The translations under genes and the position numbers were made by a program. From assembly GCF_937616625.2 (NCBI RefSeq), contig NC_065571.1:54359651-54423650 (forward strand): a stretch of DNA of 64,000 bases, read 5' to 3'. The notes below the pieces were generated by a model, which saw only the letters and a program-made list of their open reading frames with translations, made no database searches and had not been told where the DNA came from. Below, piece after piece: positions 22,795-34,300 of the stretch; position 1 is the first letter of the stretch, and each line of letters starts with the position of its first letter. This DNA comes from Mercurialis annua. Taxonomy: Eukaryota; Streptophyta; Magnoliopsida; Malpighiales; Euphorbiaceae.

Positions 22795-23742
22795 CATTTT
22801 AGCAATGTTTTGAAAACCGGACCGGACCGGCCGGTCGGACCGGATTAACTGGGAACCGGCTGGATGTCCGGTTCGGTTTTCTGTTAAAATCGGAATATTA
22901 AAAAACCGGTCAAAACCGGTCAAAAACCGGATTTGACCGGAAAAACCGGATTTTGCCCAAAAATCGGACAAATCCGGTTTTTAATAAAATAGGCAAAAAA
23001 ACACTTTTTTTGGCTAGAAAGTACATTTGTGGCTCCTACCATGTGTGTCTTTTCTTTCTCTCACCCATGTGCATTGATTTTTCTCTCTCATATTAATTAC
23101 TCTTACTATTTTCTCTCTCACATGTCATTTTAACTTTTATGAAATAAAATTTTCACTAAAAAAAACACCAACTCTCTCTAATATTATTATATACTCTTAA
23201 ATATAAATCAAGAAAATATATTTTTAAATATTAATTATTTATAATTATATTACATGAAAAAAATTATAATTGTTTTTTTTTACATATTATCATATTTTTA
23301 TTTATAACATACTATATTATATTTTTTATTTAAATATTATTAATTATTAAAATTTAAAAATTATATATTTATCTCTTGAATATTATTATATAATTATATT
23401 CATAATAAATTATTTTAAAATTAAAATATAATGACAAGTTAAATTAAAAGTTATGTTTTTTAAAAATTATAGTTTTTCTCATACATATAATTATTCTATA
23501 CACAGATAAATATTGATCAATTATTATTATATTTCACACATTTGATAATAAATTCTATTTAAAGATAATTTTATTTAAATATTTTATCATATTTTATAGT
23601 TATGATACATATTTTTAATTTAAATAATTTATATTTATTATAATTAAAAAATCCGGTTGAACCCGGTTGAACCGGTCGAACCGTGAACCCCCGACGAAGC
23701 CGGTTCGATCTCCGGTCCGGTTTTAAAAACATTGCATTTTAG
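22795..23742. mobile_element. non-autonomous hAT transposon with 8-bp TSD
   Basis: The element spans 22803-23734 (932 bp). Terminal inverted repeats are near perfect: the left end starts CAATGTTTTGAAAACCGGAC and the right end, inverted, starts CAATGTTTTTAAAACCGGAC. Both sides carry the identical 8-bp direct repeat CATTTTAG (22795-22802, 23735-23742), the size made by hAT transposases. Subterminal regions are packed with CCGG/AACCGG motifs, probable transposase-binding repeats. The interior is very AT-rich and has no transposase ORF, so mobility would need a helper in trans. Confidence 0.9.
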
Positions 23743-23760
23743 ACAAAATACACTGTTTGT

Positions 23761-24003
23761 TGGGCTTCTTACTGCTCGACATTGCCACAGACTTGAAAAT
23801 GGGCTAATGAGGTAGCTCTCACTTCTCATCGCCTAGTTCTCCATTATCGCGCTCAAACAGAGACCGCGCAAATTGCCCATTTACACAATCTCCAGCCATA
23901 TAAATAACACTGAGATCAAGAGTGTTACATTTCAGCTTGCACAGTATAATTTCCCGCCTAATCTTTCCCCATTTCCCGCTCTTAAAAAAACCCTAACCCT
24001 AAC
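23761..24003 (+). promoter_or_regulatory. site II and telo-box motifs upstream of HAT1
   Basis: TGGGCT occurs at 23761-23766 and 23800-23805, and AAACCCTAA at 23988-23996, extended to CCCTAACCCTAAC up to 24003, directly upstream of the ATG. Site II plus telo-box is the combination seen in plant genes expressed in dividing cells, which fits a type-B histone acetyltransferase. Confidence 0.6.
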
Positions 24004-24021
24004 TAACCCTATCCAAACATT

Positions 24022-27002
24022 ATGGTGCAGAAGCAACACTCCGCCGGCGATCCGACCGCCGAACCTAAGAAACGGAGGCGCGTCGGCTTCTTTAAAGCCG
24101 GTGAGTGAAACTCACTCTCAGTTAACTGATTCCGTTACTTCCGTTTTGTTTCTAGTTCTGATTTCACTGGCATTTCTGTTAATTTATAATCTCAACTTCT
24201 GATTTTTAATTCTGTTCAATAATGTGTCTGCAGATGCTGGAATCGAGGCCAATCAGTGTATTAAAATTTACATGGGTATGGTGAATCATTTTAAGCTCAA
24301 ATACTTGTTTTTAGCTAAATTTGTGCTGCCTGATCTTGTATTTTCTTATGCGTTTCAAGGTTATCTTTTATTATGTTGCTGAGAATGTAATAGAATCAAC
24401 ATTTAATGACTCCTTAGGTTTACTTTACTGTACATTCTAGTCCTTGCTGTTAAAAAAAAAAACCTTACCTACTCATTATGCTGTTTTTTTATCATGTTCG
24501 TTTCTAAAGTGTTTAGGAACTAAAGTTGCTTTGCTTAACACATGCTTCCCGATTGTATGCTCTGTCGATCTAACAGATAGCATATGTGGTGTTTGTCAGT
24601 TTATGGCCATTCTTTATCGATACATCCTTCAAATATGCAAAATAGATTGTCGATTTTCTTTTTATATATTCTTTATGCTTACTCTATTGATTCCTGGCGT
24701 GCAGTTTCTAGCAAGGAACAAGTGGGTGCTTTAGACGGTTTTTGCATTGATCCAGTTGATTTGAATGACTTTTTTGAGGAGGATGGAAAAATATACGGTT
24801 ACGATGGGTTGAAGGTAAATTTCATTTCGTCAAATTGAAATTTATAGCTGTTCAAATGTTTAGTGAATGTTGTTAATTCTGTACAATCTGATCCTTTAGT
24901 CTCTTACTTTTTATCTATTTGTTATATGCAGATAACTATTTGGATTAGCAGTGTATCATTCAATGCATATGCTGATGTGACATATAAGAGCACATGCGAC
25001 GTGAGTAATAAGGTTTTTCTTAGTATTTATATTTGGTTGTTCTTTTGTCAATCACATTTAATTTAGCAATTATTTCTGATTCTTGTGGATTTTGCATTCC
25101 AAATTTTGCTACTATTTGTGCTGCAGGGAGGAAAAGGAATTACCGACTTGAAATCTTCTCTTCAGGTGTATTTTCAGCCCCTATTTATTTATTTATTTTT
25201 CTTTTCACAGTTTCTGTTTTGCTTATTTGGCTTTATATACAGAGAATTTTTGCTGACACTCTTGTGGAGAGTAAAGACGCCTTCCTTCAATCATTTTCCT
25301 CAGAGAATCATTTGATTAGGTAATGTGGCATGGATCAACTTAGCGTGTCTAATCATCAGATTCAATTAGTCTTTATTGGTTATCATTTTCTCATACAATG
25401 ATATTTTAAATGTTCTCAGATCTATTATCTCGACTGGGGAGATATTACAACTTAATGCTTCAGATGGCCAGATTGGGGATTCTAATAGTCGTTTAGTGGA
25501 AGAGGTTTCTGATTTGAAGGTGATTTATACATGTTTAGTTTGCTTCTCTGGCATTTTGCATTTTGAATCATTGAATGAAAGACCACTGGCCGCACTAGTT
25601 TTTGAAAATTGGGCCTTGAAACTGGATATTGGGGCTAGGGTTTGATTTGGACAAGATTGGGTGATTGGTAGCAAATGTTAGCATGCTTTGCAAAGAAGTT
25701 TGATGTCCTTTTTCGTTTTTGTTTACATGTTCTCAATTATTTTCTTCTTTGTGGGAGAGAAAAGGTTGTGTTTTCATGTTCGCATGCTGATGAAATTGGC
25801 AGTTTACAGTTTCTGTTTTCTACTCTGCATCTTGCTCATTCATTATGTTGAGGCTCTTTGTTTGAAACAGAGTATCTTGGTTTAATACGCTCCTTTATCA
25901 GGTTGTTCGCATGGTTATAGGCAAAACAGATGCGGGACACGTTTACAGCCATTTAATTCCTCTTGTGCTACTTCTGATTGATGGTAATTTCTTTTGTTTG
26001 TTAAAGCATCCTTGTTGCATTACTTTCGTCTATCTAGAAGTAATTTCAGTTTCTAAGAGTTTGTTTCTCTCAATTAGGTAGCAACCCAATTGACGTTACT
26101 GATCCGGGATGGGAGTTATTTGTTCTGATTCAGGAAAAGAATGGCGAGCCGGGGGATATTCAACATAGACTGCTGGGTTTTACAGCAGTCTATCGGTTCT
26201 ATCATTACCCTGATAAAACACGACTTCGGCTCAGTCAGGTTTTAGTTCCTCCAAATTGTTGCTTTAAGTTGGTGGAAATACAGTTATGCACAGATGTGTG
26301 TTTATTGTAAGTTTCTACAAATACACAATGTTTTACATCGACATGGAGATTTAATGCCTTTTTTTTTTACAGATCTTGATCTTGCCTCCTTACCAGCACA
26401 AGGGTTATGGTCGTCACCTTGTTGAGGCGGTCAACAATGTTGCCATATCTGAAGATGTTTATGACTTGACAGTTGAAGAGCCATTAAGTAACTTCCAACA
26501 TGTGCGCACCTGTGTCGACATAAAGCGCCTTCTTGAATTTGATCCCATCCAGGATGCAATTAGTTCAGCGGTCTCAAGTTTGAAAAAAGGAAAGTTAGAG
26601 AAGAAAATTCATGTCCCGCGACTCCTTCCACCTTCGACTGCAGTAGATGTTGTTAGGAAAATTTTGAAAATCAACAGGACACAGTTTCTTCAGTGCTGGG
26701 AGGTTCTAGTTTATCTAGGTCTCAGTTCCGAAGATAAATGCATGGAAGATTATGTTACGATCATCTCAAATCGTGTGAAGGCTGATATCTTAGGGAAAGA
26801 TTCGGAATGTGGTAGAAAGCAGATGATTGAAGTTCCGAGTAAGTATGACCCAGAGATGTCATTTGTGATTTTCAGATCTGGGATTGAAGGTAGTATTCAG
26901 GTGGATGAAAATCAAATAAATCAAAAAGAGCAGTTGCAAGAATTGATTGATGAAAGGCTCAGTGAGATTAAGCTAATTGCACAGAAGTTGCGTCCTGCTT
27001 AA
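24022..27002 (+). CDS. HAG2: histone acetyltransferase type B catalytic subunit (HAT1)
   Basis: Ten exons (24022-24100, 24234-24275, 24705-24814, 24932-25000, 25127-25165, 25243-25319, 25420-25519, 25902-25983, 26078-26238, 26373-27002) encode 462 aa. HAT1 acetylates newly made histone H4 (K5/K12) before chromatin assembly. The N-terminus has an NLS-like PKKRRRV (15-21). The Hat1 N-terminal domain includes FCIDPVDLNDFFEEDGKIYG. GNAT motif A is ILILPPYQHKGYGRHLVEAV (from residue 254), with the Q-x-x-G-x-G acetyl-CoA loop. LTVEEPLSNFQHVR follows, where the catalytic Glu of this family lies. A Glu/Leu-rich C-terminal helix ends the protein. Length is normal (Arabidopsis HAG2, At5g56740, about 467 aa). 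The start is the first ATG, after telo-box-like leader sequence. Confidence 0.95.
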
Positions 27003-28037
27003 ATTCTTAGCTAGACATTTTTGTGTAGACTGTAGTTGTATTTACCTTTCAAAAAGAAGAAACGTCACGAAGCTCCTTGAAATGCCTAGCTCCTTGAAAT
27101 GCCTAGTCCAGTAAACTAAGGTTGGTATGCGAGTGGTGTTGAGCTATACGATACCTATATTTCCTGGCTAAGAGTTGGTCTTGAATAGTTGCTGATGACT
27201 CTCATTGGTGGACTCTTTTATTAGCTTATGGCATATTTTGTATGCTTGACCGTTTATTTATCACCTTTTGCTCTATCCATCAATGTGAGACTGTGTTTTA
27301 AGTAGGGGTCTTCAAATTCGATTTATATGGATTAATGATTATGAACTTTCAATGTGCTTCAAAAGAAAACTGATAATTTGAATTCTTTTTTTAAAGTTGG
27401 TCCTACAAAATATTGAGCTTTTAAAAGTTCATCATCCAAGTAACTCAGACGTGAACTTCCTAGTTTGACAGTTTAATTCAGTTCCTCTTTTATAAATTGA
27501 AAATATGTTCAACTGCATTGAACTGAATATTTGTAAGAACTGGTTAACAATTGAATCAGTTGAATTATAAAAATAACATAATTAAAAAAAAAATCTAATT
27601 ATATTTTTTATTATTTTGAGAGAGTATTATATAGTAGAATGCATATAAATTTTATGTAAATATCTAAAATTGTAAATATATTTATTTTTATTTCCGTAGT
27701 TCAACTGGTAATTAAAAGCAGTTGAAGTGTGGACAGCTAGCCTTATATCCATTACCCATAATATTGCAAATTTGCAAGTAGTAATAGACCAGTGTTTCAC
27801 AATAGAGAACATTTCACCTCTTCCTTAAAGAGTACAATTTTTTTAAAAAAAAGCCCTTTTCTGGTGCCTACCAACATTCAACAACTAGCAAAAACACACC
27901 AAAGTTTATGCTGTTCCAATTTTTAGAGTTCTAATTGTTATCCTTTATCTCTTCTACCCTATATTTACACAGAATCTGAAAAGGATTAAAAAAAGAAAGT
28001 GCTCTGGGAGGTTTTTCCTTGGGAGCTGAGTGCACTG
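27003..28037. other. convergent spacer after HAT1
   Basis: 3'UTRs of HAT1 (+) and the DUF3531 gene (-). A short direct duplication AGCTCCTTGAAATGCCTAG lies at about 27071-27107. Otherwise AT-rich, with no gene seen. Confidence 0.6.
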
Positions 28038-30192
28038 TTAAATCTTGTGCACACTGCAGCCAGCATCTTCAGAAGTAAAATTCTCCTTCCAATTCTCAAA
28101 TTCAGATCCACCAAATATCAACTGCTTAATCCCTACGTAGCTGTTAAACAATAACCAAATAGTTTAAGATATGATAATAAATTAAGTTCCTCGAAAATTC
28201 AAATGAGAAAAGGAGGATGCGCATGGATAGCTTACTCGGAGCTTATTTGTGTCAATGCATTGATCAAAATGTCGAGAAGCAATGGCTCGGAGGTCCCGAT
28301 ATCTATCCTGTGAATTTTGGTCAACAATCATGAGTAAGAGCCACATGCTAAGTATTGCCATATATTGAAATGAATACTCATGCCTGTGAATTGGATACTT
28401 GTATCAATTTTCATACCATATACGCGCCAAATTGTCTTGAACCTCAAAATCTCCAATGTTGTAAAATGTAGCTGGTGTCACATTTGCTCCTTGAATAGCA
28501 TCATAAGTTGGTCTTTTATCGAACGTTGATTGTGACAACTGCAAAGCATACAAAGTTGGAGAGATAAATGGGAATATTTATTTGCATACTTTTCTTTGCA
28601 TACTTTTGAAAACACCCTTACAAATCTAAATTACACCTCACTTTTAGGCACGTACGAAGTATTCATGCAATTTTCGATACTTTTGATAATGTAAAATGAC
28701 ATGAATAACAATAACTTCAGAATAAAAAGAGAAAACATTTACTTGCATATTCATAGAATTGCATCCACCAAGGCGTCCAATGATGTGCCATGCCCGAATT
28801 GTCTGCATATAAGCCGAAAAAATTTAATGGTAGATTTCCAGAGTCGTGTGCTTTAAATTCATTATTTTTATGTTTAGAAAAGCTACTTACATCACAAATT
28901 AAAGTGACATCTTTCTCGAGTGGAGCATTATAGAATTCAAACCATATGTATGCATTTGAGAAATCAAATCTGATGAACAAGACAGACAGTAGGTTAATAA
29001 AATAAAAGCAGCAATGAAAAGCATTCATACAATATTTTGAAAATAAGAATTATACCATACGAATTATGAAGCTGCAAATTAAATGATAGTCATATACATG
29101 CTCAAAATGTCACTATTTGTGCAGGTCTAAAGAAGCTGGAAGATATTCTCAGCAATTAAAAAAGTTCTTACAAAATTCTTAGCACTTAAATAAACTTAAA
29201 ATAAACAAACAGGTAAAATTTATCAAAAATTTTAAAGCCTTCACGACACTTACATAACTTTGATGATACTACAAAGAAATGAATCCCGCTGACAATGACA
29301 TTCCAGATTATGAGATCGAAATAATTGCGGAGACTTGGAATATAATGGACATTTCAGAATACATCTATGAAACATAAAGGTACAGGTGCAATATGTAATG
29401 ACTCACTTGTTCAATGTAACCTTCATAGGTGCAGCTGAACCAGTCTTTGTTTGCACAATCTTGTTCCTTTTCTTCCTGAATCTCTCATCCATCTGAAACA
29501 TTCATCGTCTCCCTCAACTAAGAACCACAATACAAACTAGAAAGCAAAGCATTTAATAAAAAAAGAAGACAGGGGGGCCCTTCTCAATTCTCAATAGCAC
29601 AGCAACTAAAACTTCTAAAGTACGTACACTTCATTCAATCAGCGTATCCCATTTCAGAAACATATAGGAAACTTGGCATTTCGAACACGAAACTAAGGAA
29701 ACCTTAAATACTAAGTGTCTTCTACATTTCTAAGTACCAAGATAAGCAAACTATTAAGATAATTAAAAGCAACTAGGTTACCTTTTCTTGAGCTTTTTGT
29801 GGATTTTCAAGACAACTTCCAAGAATTTCAGCAAATTCAGGGTCTTTATCAAAATCTTTTTCTTCTCTACTTCCAAATCTCCCCCGAGCAGAAAATCTGC
29901 CATCACCATCTCTGCCATCATCATCATAATTGTCATTACTCACATCATAATCAACAACTTCAACAAATTCTTGGTCTTCTTGAAACCCACTCTGCACACT
30001 TGGAGAATTTCTTTTCTGGGGACGAGCACTGAAGCTTAACGAGCTGGTTATTTCAGTATAGTAATTCTTGTTTACAAGTGAAACGGTTTTTACTGGAGAG
30101 CCATGGAAGTAGCTGCTGTGGTGGCCGGAAAATTTATGGGTCGGTCTAGGCTGGGTGTAGATAAAAGATAAGCAAGGCTGAGAAATTAGCAT
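28038..30192 (-). CDS. DUF3531 family protein, predicted plastid
   Basis: Seven exons on the minus strand (29782-30192, 29407-29492, 28891-28969, 28743-28802, 28417-28538, 28236-28307, 28038-28140) encode 310 aa. The first ~60 residues are rich in Ser, Pro and basic residues with few acids, like a chloroplast transit peptide. An acidic segment (VVDYDVSNDNYDDDGRDGDG) follows, then the conserved C-terminal domain: FDFSNAYIWFEFYN, RAWHIIGRLGGCNSMNMQL, YNIGDFEVQDNLARIWIDIG and ILINALTQISSDYVGIKQL. I recognise this as the DUF3531 family, present in cyanobacteria and plants (e.g. At4g29400). The biochemical function is unknown. The first ATG opens the transit peptide and no upstream in-frame ATG was used. 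Confidence 0.88.
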
Positions 30193-31312
30193 TTGGAATA
30201 ATAAAGAAGTATTAGATTGTTGGTTCCAACTTTAACAATGATAGGGGGGGTTTAACTGTTTTTAACAGACTAAACCCTTCCGGTGTATTGGGGTTGGGGA
30301 TGAAATGAATTGGTTGATTTGTTTTTGTTTTTTAAATATCTTTTTTATAATAATAAATATTTCAAAAGAAATAGAAGTACATTATTTAATTGACCATAAT
30401 TTTATCTTTAATTAACTAAATAATTTTATCTTTAATTTTTTTAATGGCGTTTAGAGTTTTGTATTCAATAGTATGTTCAAGCCATAAAAGTTATTTAGTG
30501 CTAGTTGGTAAGCGATCTTTTAACTTAAACTATAAATTTTTTATATATACTGTCTCATAATTGAAATGCATTTAAAAAACTTTATATGTCCTTTCATATA
30601 TTTTGTATTGATAAAATCATAAGTCGTCTACTAATTTTTCAAATAAATTTAAATAAAAATTTTTTAATATAATTTTCATTAGCTGATTCTTTATGTTTAT
30701 AAAATATATTAAAATTTACAAAAATAAAAAAATAAAAAATAAAGATTAAAATTGTCACATGAAAAACAAAAATTATAAAATATCTTTGTTTGGGATTATT
30801 TTTTGGGAAAGTTTTAAACAATAGTTTTAGATTTTTTAAAAAATTTGGATGCAATTCATTAATGGTGTTCTGTTGCTATTATTTTTAATTTTGAACATAA
30901 AGTAATTTTATTTACTTTTTTTTATAAAATATTATTGAGGAGAGGATTATTCTTATATCCATATTTAATCAATTATAATAATTTAATCTATTTAAAAAAG
31001 AGAAATAACATCAATTTTATATTTTAAAGTATATAAAAATAATCAATCATTGTTATTTAATATATTTTTAATATACAGTAATAAACAAATAATTATCACA
31101 ATAACTCAAAACTAGTTTAATAAAGCTGACTATATTAAAAAAAGTATTTCTTTCCTCAAATATTACAGTTTTTTTTAATGGAAATCAAATTATAACAAAA
31201 TTATTATCTATAGAAATTAATATTTAAAAAGTTAGTTATATATTTTTGGATCATTTATCCAGTTAGTTTAATTAAAAAAAAGGCAAAATTCGAAAGAGAG
31301 AAAGAACAAAAA
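30193..31312. other. divergent spacer between DUF3531 and PQQL genes
   Basis: About 1.1 kb of very AT-rich sequence between divergently transcribed genes, so it must hold both promoters. No repeat with clear ends or ORF of interest was recognised. Confidence 0.55.
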
Positions 31313-34300
31313 ATGGATTTGCTACCGCCGGAGACATCACAGAACGCCATCAAACACAGATTCCGGTCACTAAAATTAATCAACATTGACCTAGACCAAA
31401 CTCTAGAAGACCAACCGTACGGCGCCGAATATGGCCGTCTCGACAATGGCCTCGTTTACTACGTCCGCCGCAACTCAAAACCTCGAATGCGTGCTGCTCT
31501 AGCTCTCGCCGTCAAGGCCGGGTAATAACTAACTAACTAAATAATTAGGTCATTATGTAACAGTGAACGCCAAATTATATTTTTGATTTGTTGATTAATT
31601 GATTTAGGAAATTTTTGTGACAGCTCAGTTTTGGAAGAGGAAGAGGAGCGTGGAGTAGCACATATAGTAGAACACCTGGCATTTAGCGCGACGGAAAAGT
31701 ATACGAATCATGATATTGTGAAGTTTTTAGAGAGTATTGGTGCTGAATTTGGTGCTTGTCAAAATGCAGTTACTTCTTCTGATGAAACTTTGTATGAACT
31801 TTTTGTTCCTGTTGATAAGCCTGAATTACTCTCCCGAGCTATTTCCGTTTTGGCCGAGTTTAGCACCGAGGTAATATTCGATTATTTAAAGATTACCTTA
31901 TTTCTTATGGCATGATGTCTTTTTCTTTTTTGAGAATGTTTGGTTTAATTAAGTTAAAAGAATTGAATTTGAGCAATTGTGAATGTTTTCATGACATGAA
32001 AATGAACTAGAATTGAATTCATTTACACTATGTTAATGCTTATTTAGCGAGCGATTATTATGTTTATTGTGTAGGTTAGGGTTTCAAAAGAGGATTTGGA
32101 AAAAGAAAGAGGGGCTGTTATGGAAGAGTATAGAGGAAATAGGAATGCTGGTGGAAGAATGCAGGATGCTCATTGGACTCTCATGATGCAAGGTTCTAAG
32201 GTATCGTTTGTTGTTTTTTTATTATCAATGCACTTGTCAAGTTCAATTGTAATTTAGTGTGCGCAGGCCTGGTTGTTTTCCTTCCTGTGATATTTACATA
32301 TCCTGGTTTGGTTGCAGTATGCTGATCGCTTACCTATTGGATTAGAGAAGGTGATTAAAACAGTTTCTGCTGAGACTGTAAAGAAGTTTTACAAGAAATG
32401 GTACAATCTACATCATATGGCGCTCATAGCTGTCGGAGATTTTTCTGATACCAAGGTTTTGATTTGCTGTTTATGCCCTGCTGCAACTTAAGCATGTTTT
32501 CTACTCAAAACCAAATTTGTGTTTTAATTGAAATTTTTCCACAATACTTGATCCCCTCTGTTTCTCTTTGTAGAGTGTAGTTGAGTTGATAAAGTTGCAT
32601 TTTGGACAAAAAGATTCAGGATGTGATCCTCCAGAAAGGCCAATCTTTCAAGTTCCATCTCATGAGGAACCGCGTTTTTCATGTTTTGTTGAATCCGAAG
32701 CTGCTGGGGTTAGTGCACATTGAGAAATTAATCGTGGATGAGAAATTCAAATACAATTAGTTAAGTAAATTTAACACTTCTCCTTACTGGCTTGTGGCAG
32801 TCTGCAGTCATGATTAGCTATAAAATGCCAGCATTTGAGCTGAAGACAGTGAAGGACTACAAAGAAATGCTTGTAGAATCCATGTTCCTCTATGCGCTCA
32901 ACCAGAGATTTTTTAAATTATCTCGCAGAAAAGATCCACCCTATTTCTCATGCTCAGCTGCAGCAGATGTTCTAGTTCAGCCACTGAAGGCTTGTATTAT
33001 AACCTCATCATGTAAAGAGAAAGGCACTTTGGAGGCTGTGGAATCAATGCTTCTTGAGGTGTGTCTAAGTTTATAGCTCATGTGCTTCTTCTTTTTTGTT
33101 ATTTTTATGCTTGTATTTACAGCTACCTTATGTTTCAGGTTGCAAGGGTACGATTACATGGTTTTTCTGAACGTGAAATATCCATTGTTCGGTCTTTATT
33201 GATGGCAGAGATTGAATCTGCCTATCTGGAGCGCGATCAAATACAATCGACCAACTTGCGAGAAGAATATTTACAAGTAATTTGAGATAGTAGCTTCTCT
33301 GTCAATTTCAAATGATTAACTTTCAATAGACAGTCGTATAATTTTTTTTTCCTCTTTTATCTTGCAGAATTTTCTCCGCAATGAACCTGTTGTTGGAATT
33401 GAGTATGAGGCTCAACTTCAAAAAACGATTCTACCTCGTGAGTACCTGTTACCACTTCCTTAAATTTACTGGTTTATGAATGCTGTAGTATGCTAGGTTT
33501 GACTTTTACCTACCGCTACTTGTATTTGTATAGAGATATTGGCACTAGAAGTCTCGAAGTACTCGGAGAAGCTACGGACATCACTTAGCTGTGTAATAAA
33601 GACAATTGAACCAAGAACCTTTGCCATAGTTGATGATTTGAAAAAAGTGCAACTAAAAATAAATACTCTTGAGGCAGAAGGAAAGATTTGTCCGTGGGAT
33701 GATGAAAACATTCCAGAAGAAATTGTTTCTGTGAAGCCAAAGCCAGGGTAGGTTTAAATTTTATTTCACTGTGTATATAATTAATAATAAGCCAATTTAT
33801 TGGTCTCTCATCCCCGTCCACCTCATACATGTTAAAGTATCTTTTTAAGCTACAAATTAGTTTGCAATTTCTTTTCTGCTTAATGTTGTTCTTTCTATTT
33901 ACCTCAATTGGATTGCTCACCCTTTGCTTGAGTATGACTTTTTGCTCCATTTTTTTGCTACTTTGGTATGGCTTATTATGCAGAAAATAGGAAATGAACT
34001 TCACATTAAGTTGTAACAACATTTTGAGCTCTATTGTTGCTGTGTTAATAAAAATTTCACTTCTTTTCACTTTTCTTCAATTTCAGCATCTTTTTTTTTA
34101 TTCTTCTCATTGAATACTGTTTAACACATTTCCGGCCAATCAGAAGTCTGACAGTTTGATCTGCTGTTTTGAGTTCATGCCTATGCTGTTTCAGCATCTT
34201 ATCTACTAATATTTTCATGCTCCCTTTTAATGGGGTTATAGAACTTCCGTAAGCATTTATTTATTTCTTCAACGTGCTTATTTTAGTTTGACTTAATATT

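Larger units (their letters stand above)
21114..24021. other. 2.9-kb intergenic region with transposons
   Basis: Contains the eL28 3'UTR, a degenerate tandem duplication with a period of about 150 bp (21572-21835), a 268-bp MITE candidate (22488-22755) and a 932-bp hAT element (22803-23734). The HAT1 promoter follows. No coding gene is seen. Confidence 0.7.

Noticed and set aside
23988..24003. interstitial telomere tract
   Set aside because: Only about two CCCTAA-type units are present, adjacent to a start codon. It fits a telo-box promoter motif better than a telomeric remnant.
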